Positions 22,162-34,649 are shown, counted from the stretch's first letter. The stretch is DNA of 64,000 nucleotides from Anodontia alba (GCA_964016985.1 OZ024831.1:78718263-78782262); one strand, 5' to 3'. Notes: generated from the letters alone by a model not told the origin. Program-made: numbers and translations.

Positions 22162-23010
22162 TTTTAACTGCACAATACATTAACCTATAGATAATGTGCT
22201 ATTCTGTTCTGTATTTCAAACTTTTCACACAAAAAAAAAAAACAAAAAAAAAAAAAACAAAAAAAAAAACTGACAGTTCAGTCATCTTAAAGGAGAACGC
22301 AATATAAGTTGTAAGTATATCTTGGAGTAAAGTGCTTAACACGCCATTTATTTTGATGCAAGACTTTTCGAAATTGGCCTAGAAATAAGGAAGTTATGGT
22401 GGTTTGAATATATTTAAAATGGCTGTCATGAATGCCACCATATTGTAAGCTTCGTGACGTCACAGAGCCCAAATTAAATATGCAAAACCAAATTATAAAG
22501 GGTTTTTAAGAATAATTTTGCTACAGATTTTTTATGATCTTTTAATTCTAGTGACAAGCAATCATTTCCCCCAAAATAAACCAAGAATAACAACCTTTAT
22601 GAAACAAATTTTCATTTTTATGAAACCTCATTAAATATTCAAAATGGCGGCGCCAATACAACAATGTTAAAATATTCAGTTGTCTGTAACTTACTTGATT
22701 TTCCACTGATTTTGATCAAATTTGTGTCAAAATTCATTCTTTGTGAAGTTCTTTACTTTAAAGCATACAACAATGTTAAGATATTCAATTGTCTATAACT
22801 TACTTAATCTTACTTAATTTTCCACTGATTTTGATCAAATTTGTGTCAAAATTCATTGTTTGTGAAGTTCTTTACTTTAAAGCATAGTACATTTCAAGGT
22901 TGATTTCCCCTTTAAAGTCTTAATCCAGACGGTCCCTTCGGCAGTTACCTGTGTGATGTCACTCTTCCCGCTCTTTTGATCAAGTGCCAGTTTCTTTCTG
23001 TGGAACAAAG
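22162..23010 (+). repeat. DIRS left inverted terminal repeat (interrupted)
   Basis: Starts TTTTAACTGCACAATACATT. 22166-22200 is an exact reverse complement of 34525-34559. After the MITE at 22291-22911, the segment 22916-23003 (CTTAATCCAGACGGTCCC, CTCTTTTGATCAAG, CAGTTTCTTTC) is complementary to about 34675-34745 in the right repeat. An A-rich stretch at 22231-22269 is a local expansion. Confidence 0.85.
22291..22911. mobile_element. TTAA-flanked MITE (piggyBac-like)
   Basis: Flanked by TTAA at 22287-22290 and 22912-22915. The left end AGGAGAACGCAA and right end GTTGATTTCCCCT are imperfect inverted repeats (AGGrGAA). Inside, a ~120-bp segment with CACTGATTTTGATCAAATTT is tandemly duplicated (about 22664-22785 and 22786-22890). 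No protein coded. Assignment to piggyBac rests on the TTAA duplication only. Confidence 0.6.
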
Positions 23011-23087
23011 AAAATAAACAGGATTTTTTTACCGGGTGATAAAAAATCTAAATTTCTTTTCTCCGGTCTATTTTCTTAGTTCCTGTT

Positions 23088-24617
23088 TTTAGCTCACCTG
23101 AGCAAAAGGCTCAGGATGAGCTATTGTGATCACTCTCCATCTGTCGTCCGACCTCCGTCTGTCCGTCAGTGACTGTCTGTCCGTCTGTCCATCTTTTTAC
23201 ACCTTTGAACGACTTCTCCTCTGAAACCCCTGGGCCAAATTTCTTCAAACTTCATTTGGGGCCTTGTGTTAAAGCGGGATTGAAAATATGTACAAATGGT
23301 CGTCGTCCATAAATCAAGATGGCCGCCATGCCCATATATAGCTCCCATAGACTTATAATGGGAAAAACTTAAAAAAAATCTTCTTCTCCGAAACCATGAG
23401 GCCCACAGCTTATATATTTTATATGTAGCAATGTTTAGTGGTCCCCTACACAAATTCTGTCAATCAAGCCCCTGGGGTCCAAACTGGCCATGCCCCAGGG
23501 GGTTGTGATCTCCCATAGACTTATAATGGGAAAAACTTAAAAAATCTTCTTCTCTGAAACCATGAAGCCCACCGCTTACATATTTATTATGTAGCAATGT
23601 TTAGTGGTCCCCTACATAAATCCTGCCAATCAAGCCCCCGGGGGCCAAAACTGGCCACGCTCCGAGGGTCATTATCTCCAATAGACTTATAATGGGAAAA
23701 ACGTAAAAAATCTTCTTCTCTGAAACCATGAGACCCACAGCTTACATATTTAGTATGTAGCAATGTCTAGTGGTCCCCTACATAAATCCTGCCAGTCATG
23801 CCCCTTGGGCCCAAACTGGCCAGGCTCGGGGGGTGGGGGGTCATTAACTCCCATAGACTTATAATGGGAAAAACTTAAAATATCTTCTTCTCTGAAACCA
23901 TGAGGCCCACAGCTTATATATTTAGTACATAGCAATGTTTAGTGGTTCCCTACATAAATCCTGCCAATTAAGCCCCTGGGGTCCAAACTGGCCAGGCTCT
24001 GGGAGTCATTAGCTACCATAGACTTGGGAAAAATTTAAAAAATCTTCTTCTCTGAAACCATGAGGCCCACAGCTTATATATTTAGTATGTAGCAATGCTT
24101 TGTGGTGTCCTACATAAATCCTGCCAATCAAGCCCCTGGGGTCTAAACTGGCCATGCCCCGGGGGTCATTAGTTCCCATAGACTTATAATGGGAAAAACT
24201 TAAAAAATCTTCTTCTCTGAAACCTTGAAGCCCACAGCTTATATATTTAGTATGTAGCAATGTTTAATGGTCCCCTACATAAATCCTGCCAGTCAAGCCC
24301 CTGGCAAATAATGGGAAAAACTTAAAAGATCTCCTTCTGAAACCATCAGGCCCACAGCTTATGTATTTAGTACGTAGCAATGTTTAGTGGTCCCCTACAT
24401 AAATCTTGCTGATCAAACCCCTGGGGTTTTAACTGGTTTTACTTATGGCCTTTTGAAAATTTCAGCATTTTAACTTTGTAAGCAAGATATCTCAAAAACT
24501 GTTTAAGCCATTGCCTTGAAACTTGACCTGCTAATAGGGAATGATGAGAAACTGACCTGATTAACTTACAGCAGTTAACTCAGGCGAGCATTGTGGCCCA
24601 TTGGCCTCTTGTCTTAT
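23088..24617 (+). mobile_element. Hairpin-ended tandem element E3
   Basis: The 5' hairpin is TAGCTCACCTGAGC / GCTCAGGATGAGCT, followed by (GTCCGTC)n. The core is about seven units of ~165-175 bp, each with CCCATAGACTTATAATGGG, CTTCTTCTCTGAAACCATGA and TAGTGGTCCCCTACATAAAT. The 3' end is ACTCAGGCGAGC, then TGGCCCATTGGCC, then TCTTGT followed by CTT. Nested in the DIRS element between left repeat and body. Confidence 0.82.
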
Positions 24618-24829
24618 GTTCCTTCCTCATTCCTTCCACTGAAGATTCTATTATTTTCATTAAATCGATTTTAAATATCTTGTTATTTTTTATCGTTGAT
24701 TTGCGTCATACGTTTTTGCGACTCTCATATTTATTGGCACAATGCTCATGTTCAGTTTGAAAGGCATGCACAATATTCAAATGTTTAACTTGTTCTTTTC
24801 ATTCCAGGTTATTTGTTGACTTGATCTGT
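24618..24829 (+). other. DIRS interior, non-coding
   Basis: AT-rich sequence inside the retrotransposon between the inserted E3 and the ORF1 relic. Nothing specific recognised. Confidence 0.4.
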
Positions 24830-25410
24830 TATAACTGGACTAGTATTGGGATCTTGCAGACAACGGTGACTACTCTGCTAGAAAATATGCTATGGTGGAG
24901 AAGCTGATTGGTAAAGAAGTTGTTAACCCTTTGGGGTTATAGGACAACTCTTTACTGATGGGAGCACCACCCCACAGGGTTATACTACCAGGCCTAGGAC
25001 CCATCTGGGTGGTGTCTTTATGGTTGCTATAGGCATCCAAAAAAGTCTGTCCACCAGTCACTGGTCACCAGGCACCAGTCAACAAGTCACCGGTCAACCA
25101 GTCATTGGTCATTCTTCATCAGCTTCACCGGGCACCAGTTAACCAGGCACGGGCGACCAGGCACCAGTAAAGTCCGGGAAATTTATCTCCGGTCAGCCAG
25201 GCACTGTACTACCAGGCACCAGTCAACCAGGCATTGGGCAACCAGTCACCGGGCAACCAGTCACCGATAATCTGATACCAGGCACCACACTGGTCATCCA
25301 GGCACCAGTCATTATGCAGGATTACCAGGGACTGGATACCAATCACCAGGCAACCAGGCACCAGGCACCAGTCAATTCAGCGGCCACTGGTCATTAAATA
25401 ACAGCAATTA
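24830..25410 (+). pseudogene. Possible DIRS ORF1 (gag-like) relic, Pro/Gln/Thr-rich
   Basis: In the position expected for ORF1. A first stretch reads NGDYSARKYAMVEKLIGK in one frame (~24860). From 25030 the DNA becomes an imperfect minisatellite of ACCAGKCACCRGTCAACC-like words. In one frame (about 25177-25396) it stays open for ~70 codons as a Gly-Gln-Pro-Val-Thr-rich string, e.g. GIGQPVTGQPVTDN. Stops separate the parts. Either a decayed low-complexity ORF1 or a non-coding minisatellite; position favours the former. Confidence 0.4.
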
Positions 25411-26426
25411 TTTGAACACCGGGTAGCTGTTTGAACACTGGGTAACTAATTATATCAAGGAATTCTGTGCAATCATTATCGAATGAGCCTCAGAATCCTA
25501 GATATTCTTAATTATTATTGAATCAGAACTGTTAGTTACAAACAACTTCTGAAATCAATGAATATAAGAGGGTAATGTTTTATGAAGTTGTCAATATTTA
25601 TTATTGTCATTGAACATCAGACAATACTTTAAATATTGTAAATATGTTCCTCTTAAATTTGTATCAAAAAAGATCAGCTTTTTATGGATTCTCACCGAAT
25701 TAGGCTTTACTGCAGAGGGTGAGCTCCATAAATTTGTTTTATATTATATGAAGAAGGGAAGATATAGTTAGGCATTTGTCTTCATCTTCTTCTTCAGTCT
25801 CTTTGTTCTCTGTCGGCAACAGCACAGACACAGAAATCAGTATAGGTATAAGAAAAGAAGTATCAGATCATCTCTTCTTTTCTTTAAAATTTTATTACCA
25901 TGAATGGTATCATAGATCCAAACAAAGGACAGTCTGCGAATTAGATAACTAATCCTTCGATAATCAGACTATGAAATTTTATAAAATTCCAAGCATGTTT
26001 CTGAGAAAATGTTTGGGAGATCATACTTTCTATTAATTCTATCAGGAATTGAACTATTATGGGTCGCATTAATTTCCTTATTAGTTCTTTCCTGTTTAAT
26101 AGATAGAAATAATTCCAAGTATATCCAGAATTATAAGGGATAGACTTGGTTAAACATACTCATCAATAGTTAAAAATTTGACTCGAGTATATATTATGTA
26201 AATAATCAAATGTCCTCTCTAGATTCTAATGATGCGCATAGAAAGTCTAGTAGAGGTAGATATTCTGTTTCATAGAATATGGGAAATAGCCAGTAATTTA
26301 GGCTACTAGTCCCATATTAATTTATTTGTTGACAATTATTAATATCTGTAAAAAGAGTCCATGTCAGTCATGCCCTGTCCAGACTTGGAAAAAGTAAATC
26401 GTTAATAAGATATGTATATATATATA
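25411..26426 (+). other. DIRS interior, decayed
   Basis: AT-rich with no long frame. A short Arg-rich string (RQQHRHRNQYRYKKR, ~25815) may be the basic tail of a decayed ORF1. A phrase AGAGTCCATGTCAGTCATGC near 26355 recurs in altered form near 27995. Confidence 0.4.
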
Positions 26427-27654
26427 CAGTCAAACCTCAGTAATTCGAAGTGCAAGGGACTGCAGGAATTTCTTCGAATTATCGGTAGTTCGAATTTCCG
26501 AAATCGGTAGTTTTCGGATATGTTCGGATTTTTTTTATTCAATATCGTTGAAGTAATGGGAACATCTGCCTAAGCATTAAAAATAATGAGTTGCTTGAAG
26601 GTTGAGCTAATCGCTTGACAGGCCTACGTACGGAACCATAAAAAAAGAAAACATGAACTTACAGTTTTATTTACAGCTATTTACAATAACGAAAATGAAG
26701 GTTAAATGTAAAGTAACGAACCAATTTACTGACGAAATATTTAACTTTGCAAAACCGGTGCAAAAAAGACAAACGTTGACAGATAGCGTAGTTTTGTATC
26801 AGTCTGCAAAAAACTGGCTGATACAGATCTGAAAGGGCAAACTCCACGTTTCTAGCCAATTTTGTTTCGCCTTTTTGCCCCTACTTTCACTTTAAAAAAC
26901 GTCCATAAATATTCAGGAAATTCGTCTCAGAATTGTTATTTTTGCTGTAACCGTACTATTACAGATCATTCGTATTTACACGTTACATGAATCACTGATC
27001 TTTAAAATCATTAAAGTTCATTAATGACCCATACTTAAAAAAACATCAAATAAGACATCATTGCTAACGATCTCAAATAAAGACACCCTTTACTCAATCA
27101 AGGATCATCACTCAATAGTGTGACCGTTAATCCGGTGTCAGTTACCTGTAGCGAATAAACCTGTGAAGTCACTCGGGTGTGTAACAATCAAACTCGCCGC
27201 ACAAAGAAATCATGATCGTCGTGTGTGACCTTGATTGGCAGTTTGGAGTTTCGAATTTGGCAGGGGATTTCAAAAGGAATTTCTTTGATTGGGTCCGACG
27301 AATCTGTTCGGAATATTCACCTTTAATCCAGTGTCAATTACCTGTAGCGAATAAACCCGTGAAATCACTCGGGAGTGTAACAATCGAACTAGCCGCACAA
27401 AGAAATCATGATCATCATGCGTGACCTTGATTGGCAGTTTGGAATTTCGAATTTAGCAGGGGATTTTAATATGAATTTCTTTGCTTGGGACCGATGAATC
27501 TGTTCGAAAAATTGATTTTTTCGAAAAATTGAAATTCGAAAAATCGGTGATATTTTTGCAATAAATATTAGTGAAAAAATTCCGGACCATCAGTCATCTT
27601 CGAAAAATCCGGTAGTTTCGAAAAATTGGCGTTCGAATTACCGAGGTTCCACTG
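26427..27654. mobile_element. Pogo/Tigger-like non-autonomous element 1
   Basis: Ends CAGTCAAACCTCAGTAATTC and (inverted) CAGTGGAACCTCGGTAATTC, with TA on both sides (26425-26426, 27655-27656). CAGT-starting inverted repeats with AACCTCGGTAATTCG are typical of the pogo branch of Tc1/mariner. A ~196-bp segment around GTTACCTGTAGCGAATAAAC is duplicated (starts ~27124 and ~27320). No transposase recognisable. Confidence 0.8.
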
Positions 27655-27656
27655 TA

Positions 27657-30229
27657 TATATTAAGGCATAATTTAATTCAATACATTCTTATATTTGCCT
27701 TACTTAAGTTTCTGGATCATTTCAGTCTACACGAGAAATGTTCCAGTTAATTCAATTCTCAGATTAAAATGTTACAAACCTAAAAGTTTACTTCTTTTGA
27801 GAATAATAAGTTAACAGATTTGGCTATGGTAAAGTTAGAAAACCATACAGCCAATAAAAATTCAGACCTAATCAAGGGTATAATATAGGTCTAAATTAAT
27901 CATAATCCTTAAGTCTAATATAAAAGCAAATTTCTATGAGGAGTATTATGCTATGAGTAGTTCTACTTCCTCAATTATTTACACCTGTAACAAGAGTCCA
28001 TGTCAAGCATGTCTTGTTCAGACTCTTGGAGTAAGTAAATAATCAGTAAAGGCATTAATAAATTCAATACGTTCTTATTATTGCCTTAACCTATTAGTTT
28101 AGTTCAGGAAGTTACAAATCTAATTGTGAAATATAGAGTTTGGCTTCTTCCGAAATATAAAACATATTTGGCTGCGGGACCACTTAGAAACCTATGCAGC
28201 CAATGATTATTTCAGATCTAAGCAGATGTATGGTATAAGTCTAATATTTATCCCTTAAAGTCTGTTACAAGAGAAATTTCTAAGAGGAGAATATACGCAA
28301 TGAGTAGTTTTACCTCCTCTAAACATCAACGGGAATTATAAGTCATAAATCAATTATTCCATTGTCTGTCTTCGTATGTCAGTAGATATGACAATGTGAG
28401 AAAGTATATTTACAAAACAGTGAGGAAAAAAAGTCCTTTACATTATTCTATAATATTTTAGGACCAAATACAATTACATTCCTCATCTATTGTGCATCTA
28501 TAATAGGAACCAGTTTCTCTTCTCGTTGTTAAGAGAATACAAGGTTCCATTAACAAGTAATGGAAAGGGTACAAATACGGAAAACCTTGATTTCTCCTCG
28601 ATATGTTGTCCCCTAAATATAACATTGCAATATCCAATGACGGATATTTCTAATTAAATATAAAAAGACAACCAAGACTGGACTGTCTAAAAAATTATAA
28701 TGGATTTCTTATATGATTAAGTTTTCCATTTAAGGAAGTTCTGCACTTACGCTTTACTGTCAGATCTTCCTATTGTTTTGTTACAACAATTAGGAATGTA
28801 CCATAAGTCCTACATTTATATATATTGTAAATAGATTTTGTCATTATGAATTTACTTTAACGGGCCATTAAAAAATTACTTGATGATAATTGGAGATATT
28901 ATATACGATTTGATATATACCTGTCTTCATATTGTCATCAATTATACTAAGTTTAGACTTGATTTAATAGTTCGATTGACTTTTTACAGTTCGTTTATAG
29001 GTTTAAAATCTTATTGATACATTTTTGAACATACAGTTGACTCAGAGTTCAGTTTCAAAACGACTGTGTCTGATTACTCACTAGGGAACCTTCATTTGTT
29101 ACAGCGATTGTTAAGTCAAGCTAGTGACAATCTTTCAGTTTATATCATGGAATCACTCCTATTGCTCAGTTTATGGAGAATACATCCATTAGGTTCCAAT
29201 TACTGTCTTATTTCATCGATACAATCATTATCGATAAAGAACTCATTTTCTATCTTCGAAGAGAAATAATGAGTTTCTATCCTTTACATTTCTGATTGAA
29301 GATGAATTTACATCTATCTATAACTAATATGGCATAGAATTTTAACGAGAGCCATACAATGCATCTTTCATTCTTGTGTTAAGAATTATCTCTAACACAA
29401 TTGTGATGTAATTAACTCACGCTATCTACACATAGATCTTGAGAGTCTCTCCTTCCTTCCTGAAATCTGATATAAGTATCGAAAATTGTTATATTTCAGG
29501 AGGTTTCAATTATTAAGAAATTTGTCTTTAAACTATTTAAATGTTCAGGACTAAATTATTTATATATAACAAATGAATTGTTTATCATTATATACAATCC
29601 TTAGAGTTATATCTAGTTTCTTTGGATAATCTAACCTTCACGATGAATGAATCATCCATAAAATGGAACATCTTATAGATTATTATAAACCAAATTATTT
29701 TTCTACTTGAATAAATTATTTACGATAAACAATTTGTTCATACAGGAATATCCTATTATCGTATACATATTATTGATGATAAGATAATCTATTCTCACTA
29801 TTCCAGTTATATTCATGCAGAATAGTTAACTGTGTCTCTGAACCTCTAGGTATTGGGTTATCAGAGATATTAAAAATTAGTATTATTTTGACTTGACATG
29901 TATACTTATAAACTATACTATGAACTCCCCTATTCTCGTCTCAGGGGGAAAGTTTAAAGCATTTATGGAGTGAGAATTTCCTATATTATACTATCTCATA
30001 GAAGAGGGTCATATTGATAATGACTTCTCTTTCTGTCATACTCAAATTATTAATATTGCGTCAGATTTTGACTAATAATGTTAATAAGAATTATCTAGGA
30101 AGTAGATCCATGATATGTAATACTTAGACCTGGTAATAGAAATGATTCTAGCCAGTTCTTTCTGAGTTAATTAGATCTTCATATATGTTGTAAGATCTTC
30201 CTCTTAATTTAGGAGGCTGTTTTATAGTA
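27657..30229 (+). other. DIRS interior, repetitive AT-rich, non-coding
   Basis: About 2.5 kb without an acceptable frame. The segments from ~27662 and ~28065 are diverged tandem copies of ~400 bp sharing TTCAATACRTTCTTAT, CAGCCAATRA and ATGAGTAGTTYTACYTCCTC. This makes the element longer than typical DIRS elements and looks like internal duplication plus decay of ORF1. Confidence 0.55.
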
Positions 30230-30230
30230 C

Positions 30231-31200
30231 GCTATGTTACCAGCCGGTCATACTCATCAAATAAGAAGGAATATGCTAAGAGAAGTGGGAATCAGTTCCC
30301 CTCCTCTAAGCAAGCCTCATCTTCCATGAAATATTGATGTCCAACCCTTTCCACGTCCAGACATTCCAGTGGGAGGAAGGTTGACACATTTTTTGGAACA
30401 ATGGGAAGAATTGACAGATTACAAGTGGGTCCTCTCTATCATCCAAAATGGGTTCAAGATCCCACTCAAGTCAGTTCCTCCCCTATTGGTTGTTCCGATA
30501 AAACTGAGGCAGTGAAAAGAGTTCGGAATCCGAGAACTCCCGATTTTTATTCCCGGCTATTCCTAGTACCTAAAAAGAACGGAAAGTTAGGACCATAGAC
30601 CTTTCCTTACTAAATCAGTACATAAACAAACATCAATTCAAGATAGAGACAGTCAAGTCAGTAAGACAATTGATAATGGCCAATGACTGGGCTCAGTCTC
30701 ATAGATTTGATGGATGCATATCTTCATGTTCCGATACATCCAATATCCAGAAAGTACCTTCGGTTCGTCTTCGAACCTCAGGTCTTTCAGTTCATGGCCT
30801 TACCATTCGGAATGTCCCTAAGTCCGTGGATTTTCACACAATTAATGAATGTAATAGCAGCACACTTAAGACTACATGCCATACCTCTCTTCCCATACCT
30901 AGACGATTGGCTAATAAGAGGTCTGATTCGCAATCGACATCTCTCACACAAAATACACTCTTCAAACGGTACAAAATCTGGGTTTCATACCAAATCTAAA
31001 GACGTCAGATTTGATACCAACACAGCAATTCACATTTATAGGTATGGAATTTCTAACTCAGCAGGAAATAGTCAGAGTACCAGCGGACCGAGTAAAAGCT
31101 CTTATTCTGACCATCAAAACAATTCTCTCTCAGACTCAAGTTTCGGCACGAACTTTCCTTTCTCTTTTGGGCAAACTTAGTGCAGCAGCAGATTTAATTC
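30231..31200 (+). pseudogene. DIRS reverse transcriptase, frameshifted
   Basis: Reads in order: VGGRLTHFLEQWEELTDYKW (from ~30369), SRLFLVPKKNGK (~30551), and LSLIDLMDAYLHVPIH (~30692) with the first catalytic Asp. PFGMSLSPWIFTQ follows (~30803), then the active site YLDDW (30896-30910). LSLLGKLSAA comes downstream (~31155). YLDDW and the VGGRL start are characteristic of DIRS rather than Ty3/Ty1 enzymes. Frames change after KLRQ (~30510, a stop), near 30590, near 30680 and near 30920. The protein would have copied element RNA to DNA in the cell. Confidence 0.9.
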
Positions 31201-31990
31201 TTCTAGGCAGATTGCATTTACAACCTCTGCAAATGTGCCTATTATTGGTCTGGAAACCTCACATTCTTCCATTAGATCATCAAGTTACGATCAACATTAT
31301 GATCAAATTCCATTTGAAATGGTGGATGAACACCAATCGCTTCGTTCAAGGAGTACCCATTCACCCTCCAGACCCCAAAATATTCCTTTATATGGATGCC
31401 AGTCATTACAGTTGGGGAGCTCATCTGGAACCTATGTCTATCCTTTCATGGTCGCTGGTCGGAAGGCCAATCCCAACTCCATATCAACATGTTGGAAATA
31501 ATGGCCATTCGTTTCGCATTGATAAGAGCCTTGAAATATATTCACCATTCTTGTGTCATGATTTCTACCGACAACATAACAGTGGTCTCATATATCAACA
31601 AGCAAGGAGGAACACATTCTCCCAACCTATGCGTGGAGGTATCAAAGATCCTCCAATGCTGCCTAAAACATCATATTGTCGTCAGGATTCGACATATCCC
31701 AGGCAAATTCAATGTTTTGGCAGACAGGTTATCGAAAATCAACAAAATAATCAAAACGGAATGGGCATTGGATCAATCAATAGCGAATTCAATTTTCCAA
31801 ATGTTCAACTATCCCAATCTGGATCTGTTTGCGACACGTTTCAGTCACAAACTTCCACTTTATGTATCCTCAGTTCTGGACAATCAAGCCTTTGCAATAG
31901 ACGCATTCTCCATGAACTGGAAAAATCTTCATGCTTATGCATTTCCTCCAACAATGCTGATTTCTCCTGTCCTGAACAAGACAAGTCAGT
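31201..31990 (+). pseudogene. DIRS RNase H domain
   Basis: Follows directly from the polymerase. FLYMDASHYSWGAHLEP (~31384) gives the first Asp and MLEIMAIRFAL (~31490) the Glu. ISTDNITVVSYINKQGG (~31561) gives the second Asp. The last comes within ADRLSKI (~31721). A frameshift lies between YMDAS and MLEI (~31430). After it, LDLFATRFSHKLP (~31816) marks the linker usual in DIRS polyproteins, DLFATR being a conserved phrase. Would remove RNA from the RNA-DNA hybrid. Confidence 0.88.
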
Positions 31991-32029
31991 CTCAGTGCAG
32001 AATAATTCATATAGCTTCATATAGCCCCT

Positions 32030-33250
32030 CTTTGGCCGCAACAAGCATGGTTCTCAGAGGTACTACAGCTGCTTGTCTCAGTTCCAGTTCGTCTTCCACT
32101 TTTTCCAAAACTATTAACACAAGCAAAAGGAAAGTTTCAACATCAAAACCTCCCAGCTCACAACCTTCATGCCTGGAAGTTATCAAGCAATCAGTTAGAG
32201 ATTTTCGCAAAACATTGCAGATTTTGTCACCAAATCAAGAAGAACATCAACTCAGAAATTCTATGACGCGAAAAGGACCGTGTATACCCATTGGTGTCTT
32301 AGAAAGGTTAATCCAGTCTCGGCCCCTCTTACTGTTATAGCCGACTTCCTCATTTACCTTTTCTCTGAGAAAAAGTATCAAATTAGCACTATTAAAGGCT
32401 GCAGGTCTGTGATATCTAATACTCTTAAATTTAAGACTGGTAATAGAATCGGATCTAACCCTGTCTTATCAGAATTAATAAGATCTTTTGAGTTGCAATG
32501 CCCTGTACAAAGATATCTTACTCCTAAATGGGATTTATCTTGGGTCTTAATCTGTCTGCAGAAAGCCCCATATGAACCTTTACATAAGGCTTCTAAACTT
32601 CATGTAGCATTAAAAACAGCCTTTCTCCTAGCTCTTGCCACTGCCAAAAGATGTAGCGAGATTCATGCCCTGGCAATGGATTCAAATCATTTAAGATTCA
32701 ATCAATCTGATGGATCAGTATCTCTGATAGTTCAAACTGGCTTTCTGGCTAAGAATCAGCTTCCGTCCATTTGCCCAGATCCTATTGTGATCCCTAATCT
32801 AGCCCATATATGTAAAAGGAAAACACTCAGATAGACTTTTATGCCCAATAAGAGCTTTAAATTCTATTTTAAGATGACTGAACCTTACCGTCAAAATAGA
32901 ACTAGACTATTTCTACCAATTAAAGGCAAATAAGATATTTCTAAATCCTCTGTCTCGAGATGGATTTCTTATACTATTAAACTTGCCTACAGGAAACTCA
33001 CCAGTAAAGACTTTCCCTTCTTAAAGATTAAAGCCCATGAAGTTAGGGCTCTATCTTCCTCTTGGGCCTTTTTCGATAAAGTTCCGCTCAATGAGATTCT
33101 TAAAGCAGCAGTATGGAATCAATCCTCTACTTTTGCTAAGTTCTATCTAAGGGATATGTCTCAGCAACTACAAAATTTACATCATTTGGGCCCAGTTGTT
33201 GTGGCCCAAAAGGTGGTGGGGGGCCAAGTTAACAGTGCCTTGGATGCCTA
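32030..33250 (+). pseudogene. DIRS tyrosine recombinase, frameshifted
   Basis: The N-terminal SAM-like part, with VYTHWCLRKVNP and ISTIKGCRSVISN, spans 32280-32500. The first catalytic Arg is in TAKRCSEIHAL (codon 32649-32651). The HxxR box reads AHEVRAL (His at 33035, Arg at 33044). The nucleophile Tyr is in FAKFYLRDM (codon 33144-33146). These R-H-R-Y residues match the phage-type recombinases that DIRS elements use instead of integrase. A stop or frameshift after KRKTLR (32832) and a stop in IKGK-DISK (~32931) disable it. No methyltransferase domain is seen. Confidence 0.9.
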
Positions 33251-33287
33251 AGAAGACTAACAGCCTCCAAACCTGAAGATACATATA

Positions 33288-34353
33288 CAGTGTAGCTCCA
33301 ATATATCACGGTCCTCGGGGTCCAGAGTCCGCTATCGTGATATAAATGGAGCGCGATATAGGTCCCGACATGTACCATGCATGTATAACGGCGTGCAGAA
33401 CACTCGCTCAGTTTGTCGCTGTGGTAGTTTGCTGAGACATCACGGATAAATGGCATTCAGTTATGTTGTCACCATGTTTCCTAATTAAAATTGGATTAGA
33501 ATTGCTCAATGGAATAATTTACAATGGTGCGCTATGTCTAACAAGTAATTCCAATCGAAACCAGCTGATAAACTATGTTTGAAAACAAGAAATCATCGGA
33601 TTGACAATTTAGGATGCCATTTTGGATACTCTGGTTCCCTGGAACGGCGAAGGGAAGTTACTCAATTGTGCTAAGATAACTTGAGTTGCTTCCCTTCGCT
33701 TATATTGCGGGCACAAAAAAAACCAAAAACTGTCGTTTATCAAAGTAAATGTCTTTTTATTTATTTTTTTATTGTTAGTTTTTGTTTTGTTTTGTTTTTG
33801 ACGCAGTTGTTTTCTTCTGAAATATTTATATTTACAGAAGTGTAAAATAAGCGGACTACGATCTGTGTATGATGGACAGAAACATCGTAAGACTACTGTC
33901 TTGTAAAATTTGCTGGTATTGAAAAGGAGGTGGACCGTTTTCCCCTGCTGAGCAAAATTAGTTTGTGGGCATCATTGACTGATTGAGCATTGAGTAGATC
34001 TATGTACTAAATGATGATAATGATTACGACAATTATCGCGATATAATTTATTGTTTGCCAATTATAAACAACGTGTGCGCTGACTGACACTAAGTGGATT
34101 GTTTGTCATATAATACCTGACACGACTTAGCATCGGGATAGGCTCGAAAAATCAATTACCGGAGACGGAACACGTTTTTTTGTGTTTTTTTTTTCTGAAG
34201 TTAAATAAAACAACAAACATTTTATGTTTTTAAATTTTTTTTATTTTTTTATTTTTTTTTTTTTTTTGCTTATGGAAAATTTGGGGACATGGCCTATTCG
34301 CGATATACTGGATTTCACGAAATAACGGACCGCGATGTATTGGAGCTACACTG
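33288..34353. mobile_element. Pogo/Tigger-like non-autonomous element 2
   Basis: Ends CAGTGTAGCTCCAATATATC and (inverted) CAGTGTAGCTCCAATACATC, with TA at 33286-33287 and 34354-34355. The interior has no transposase and shows CGCGATATA-type words and T-rich runs. Inserted just 3' of the DIRS recombinase. Confidence 0.82.
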
Positions 34354-34524
34354 TATTAAGGTAATTAATATCTTATATATATGTTGGAATGAGCTTTCTC
34401 TTAGGATTTATATCAAAACTGAGCTTATTCTAAGAGTTTCCTAAGCCTTAATCCAGAAGTGAAGGGATCTACATGTTTTTTGTGTTAGAATTGGGAGCTC
34501 CTTCCCACCTTATTGGCAAATTCT

Positions 34525-34621
34525 AGCACATTATCTATAGGTTAATGTATTGTGCAGTTAAAATGAAGTTTTTAAAAGTAAAACATATTTTAACAAACAA
34601 TACTTAACCTATAGATAAGAT
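34525..34621 (+). repeat. DIRS internal complementary region
   Basis: 34525-34559 is the exact reverse complement of the element's left start (22166-22200). The next ~60 bases, from AAAATGAAGTTTTTAAAAGT, are a near-exact reverse complement of its right end (34801-34857). The two join as GCAGTT|AAAATGAAG, mirroring the circle junction CTTCATTTT|AACTGC. In DIRS-1 this region templates completion of the ends. Confidence 0.92.
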
Positions 34622-34649
34622 AATCCCACCTCCCTATCCCCACTTTGCT

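Noticed and set aside
32007..32210. Minus-strand frames opposite the DIRS coding region
   Set aside because: Shadows of the + strand RNase H/recombinase relic.
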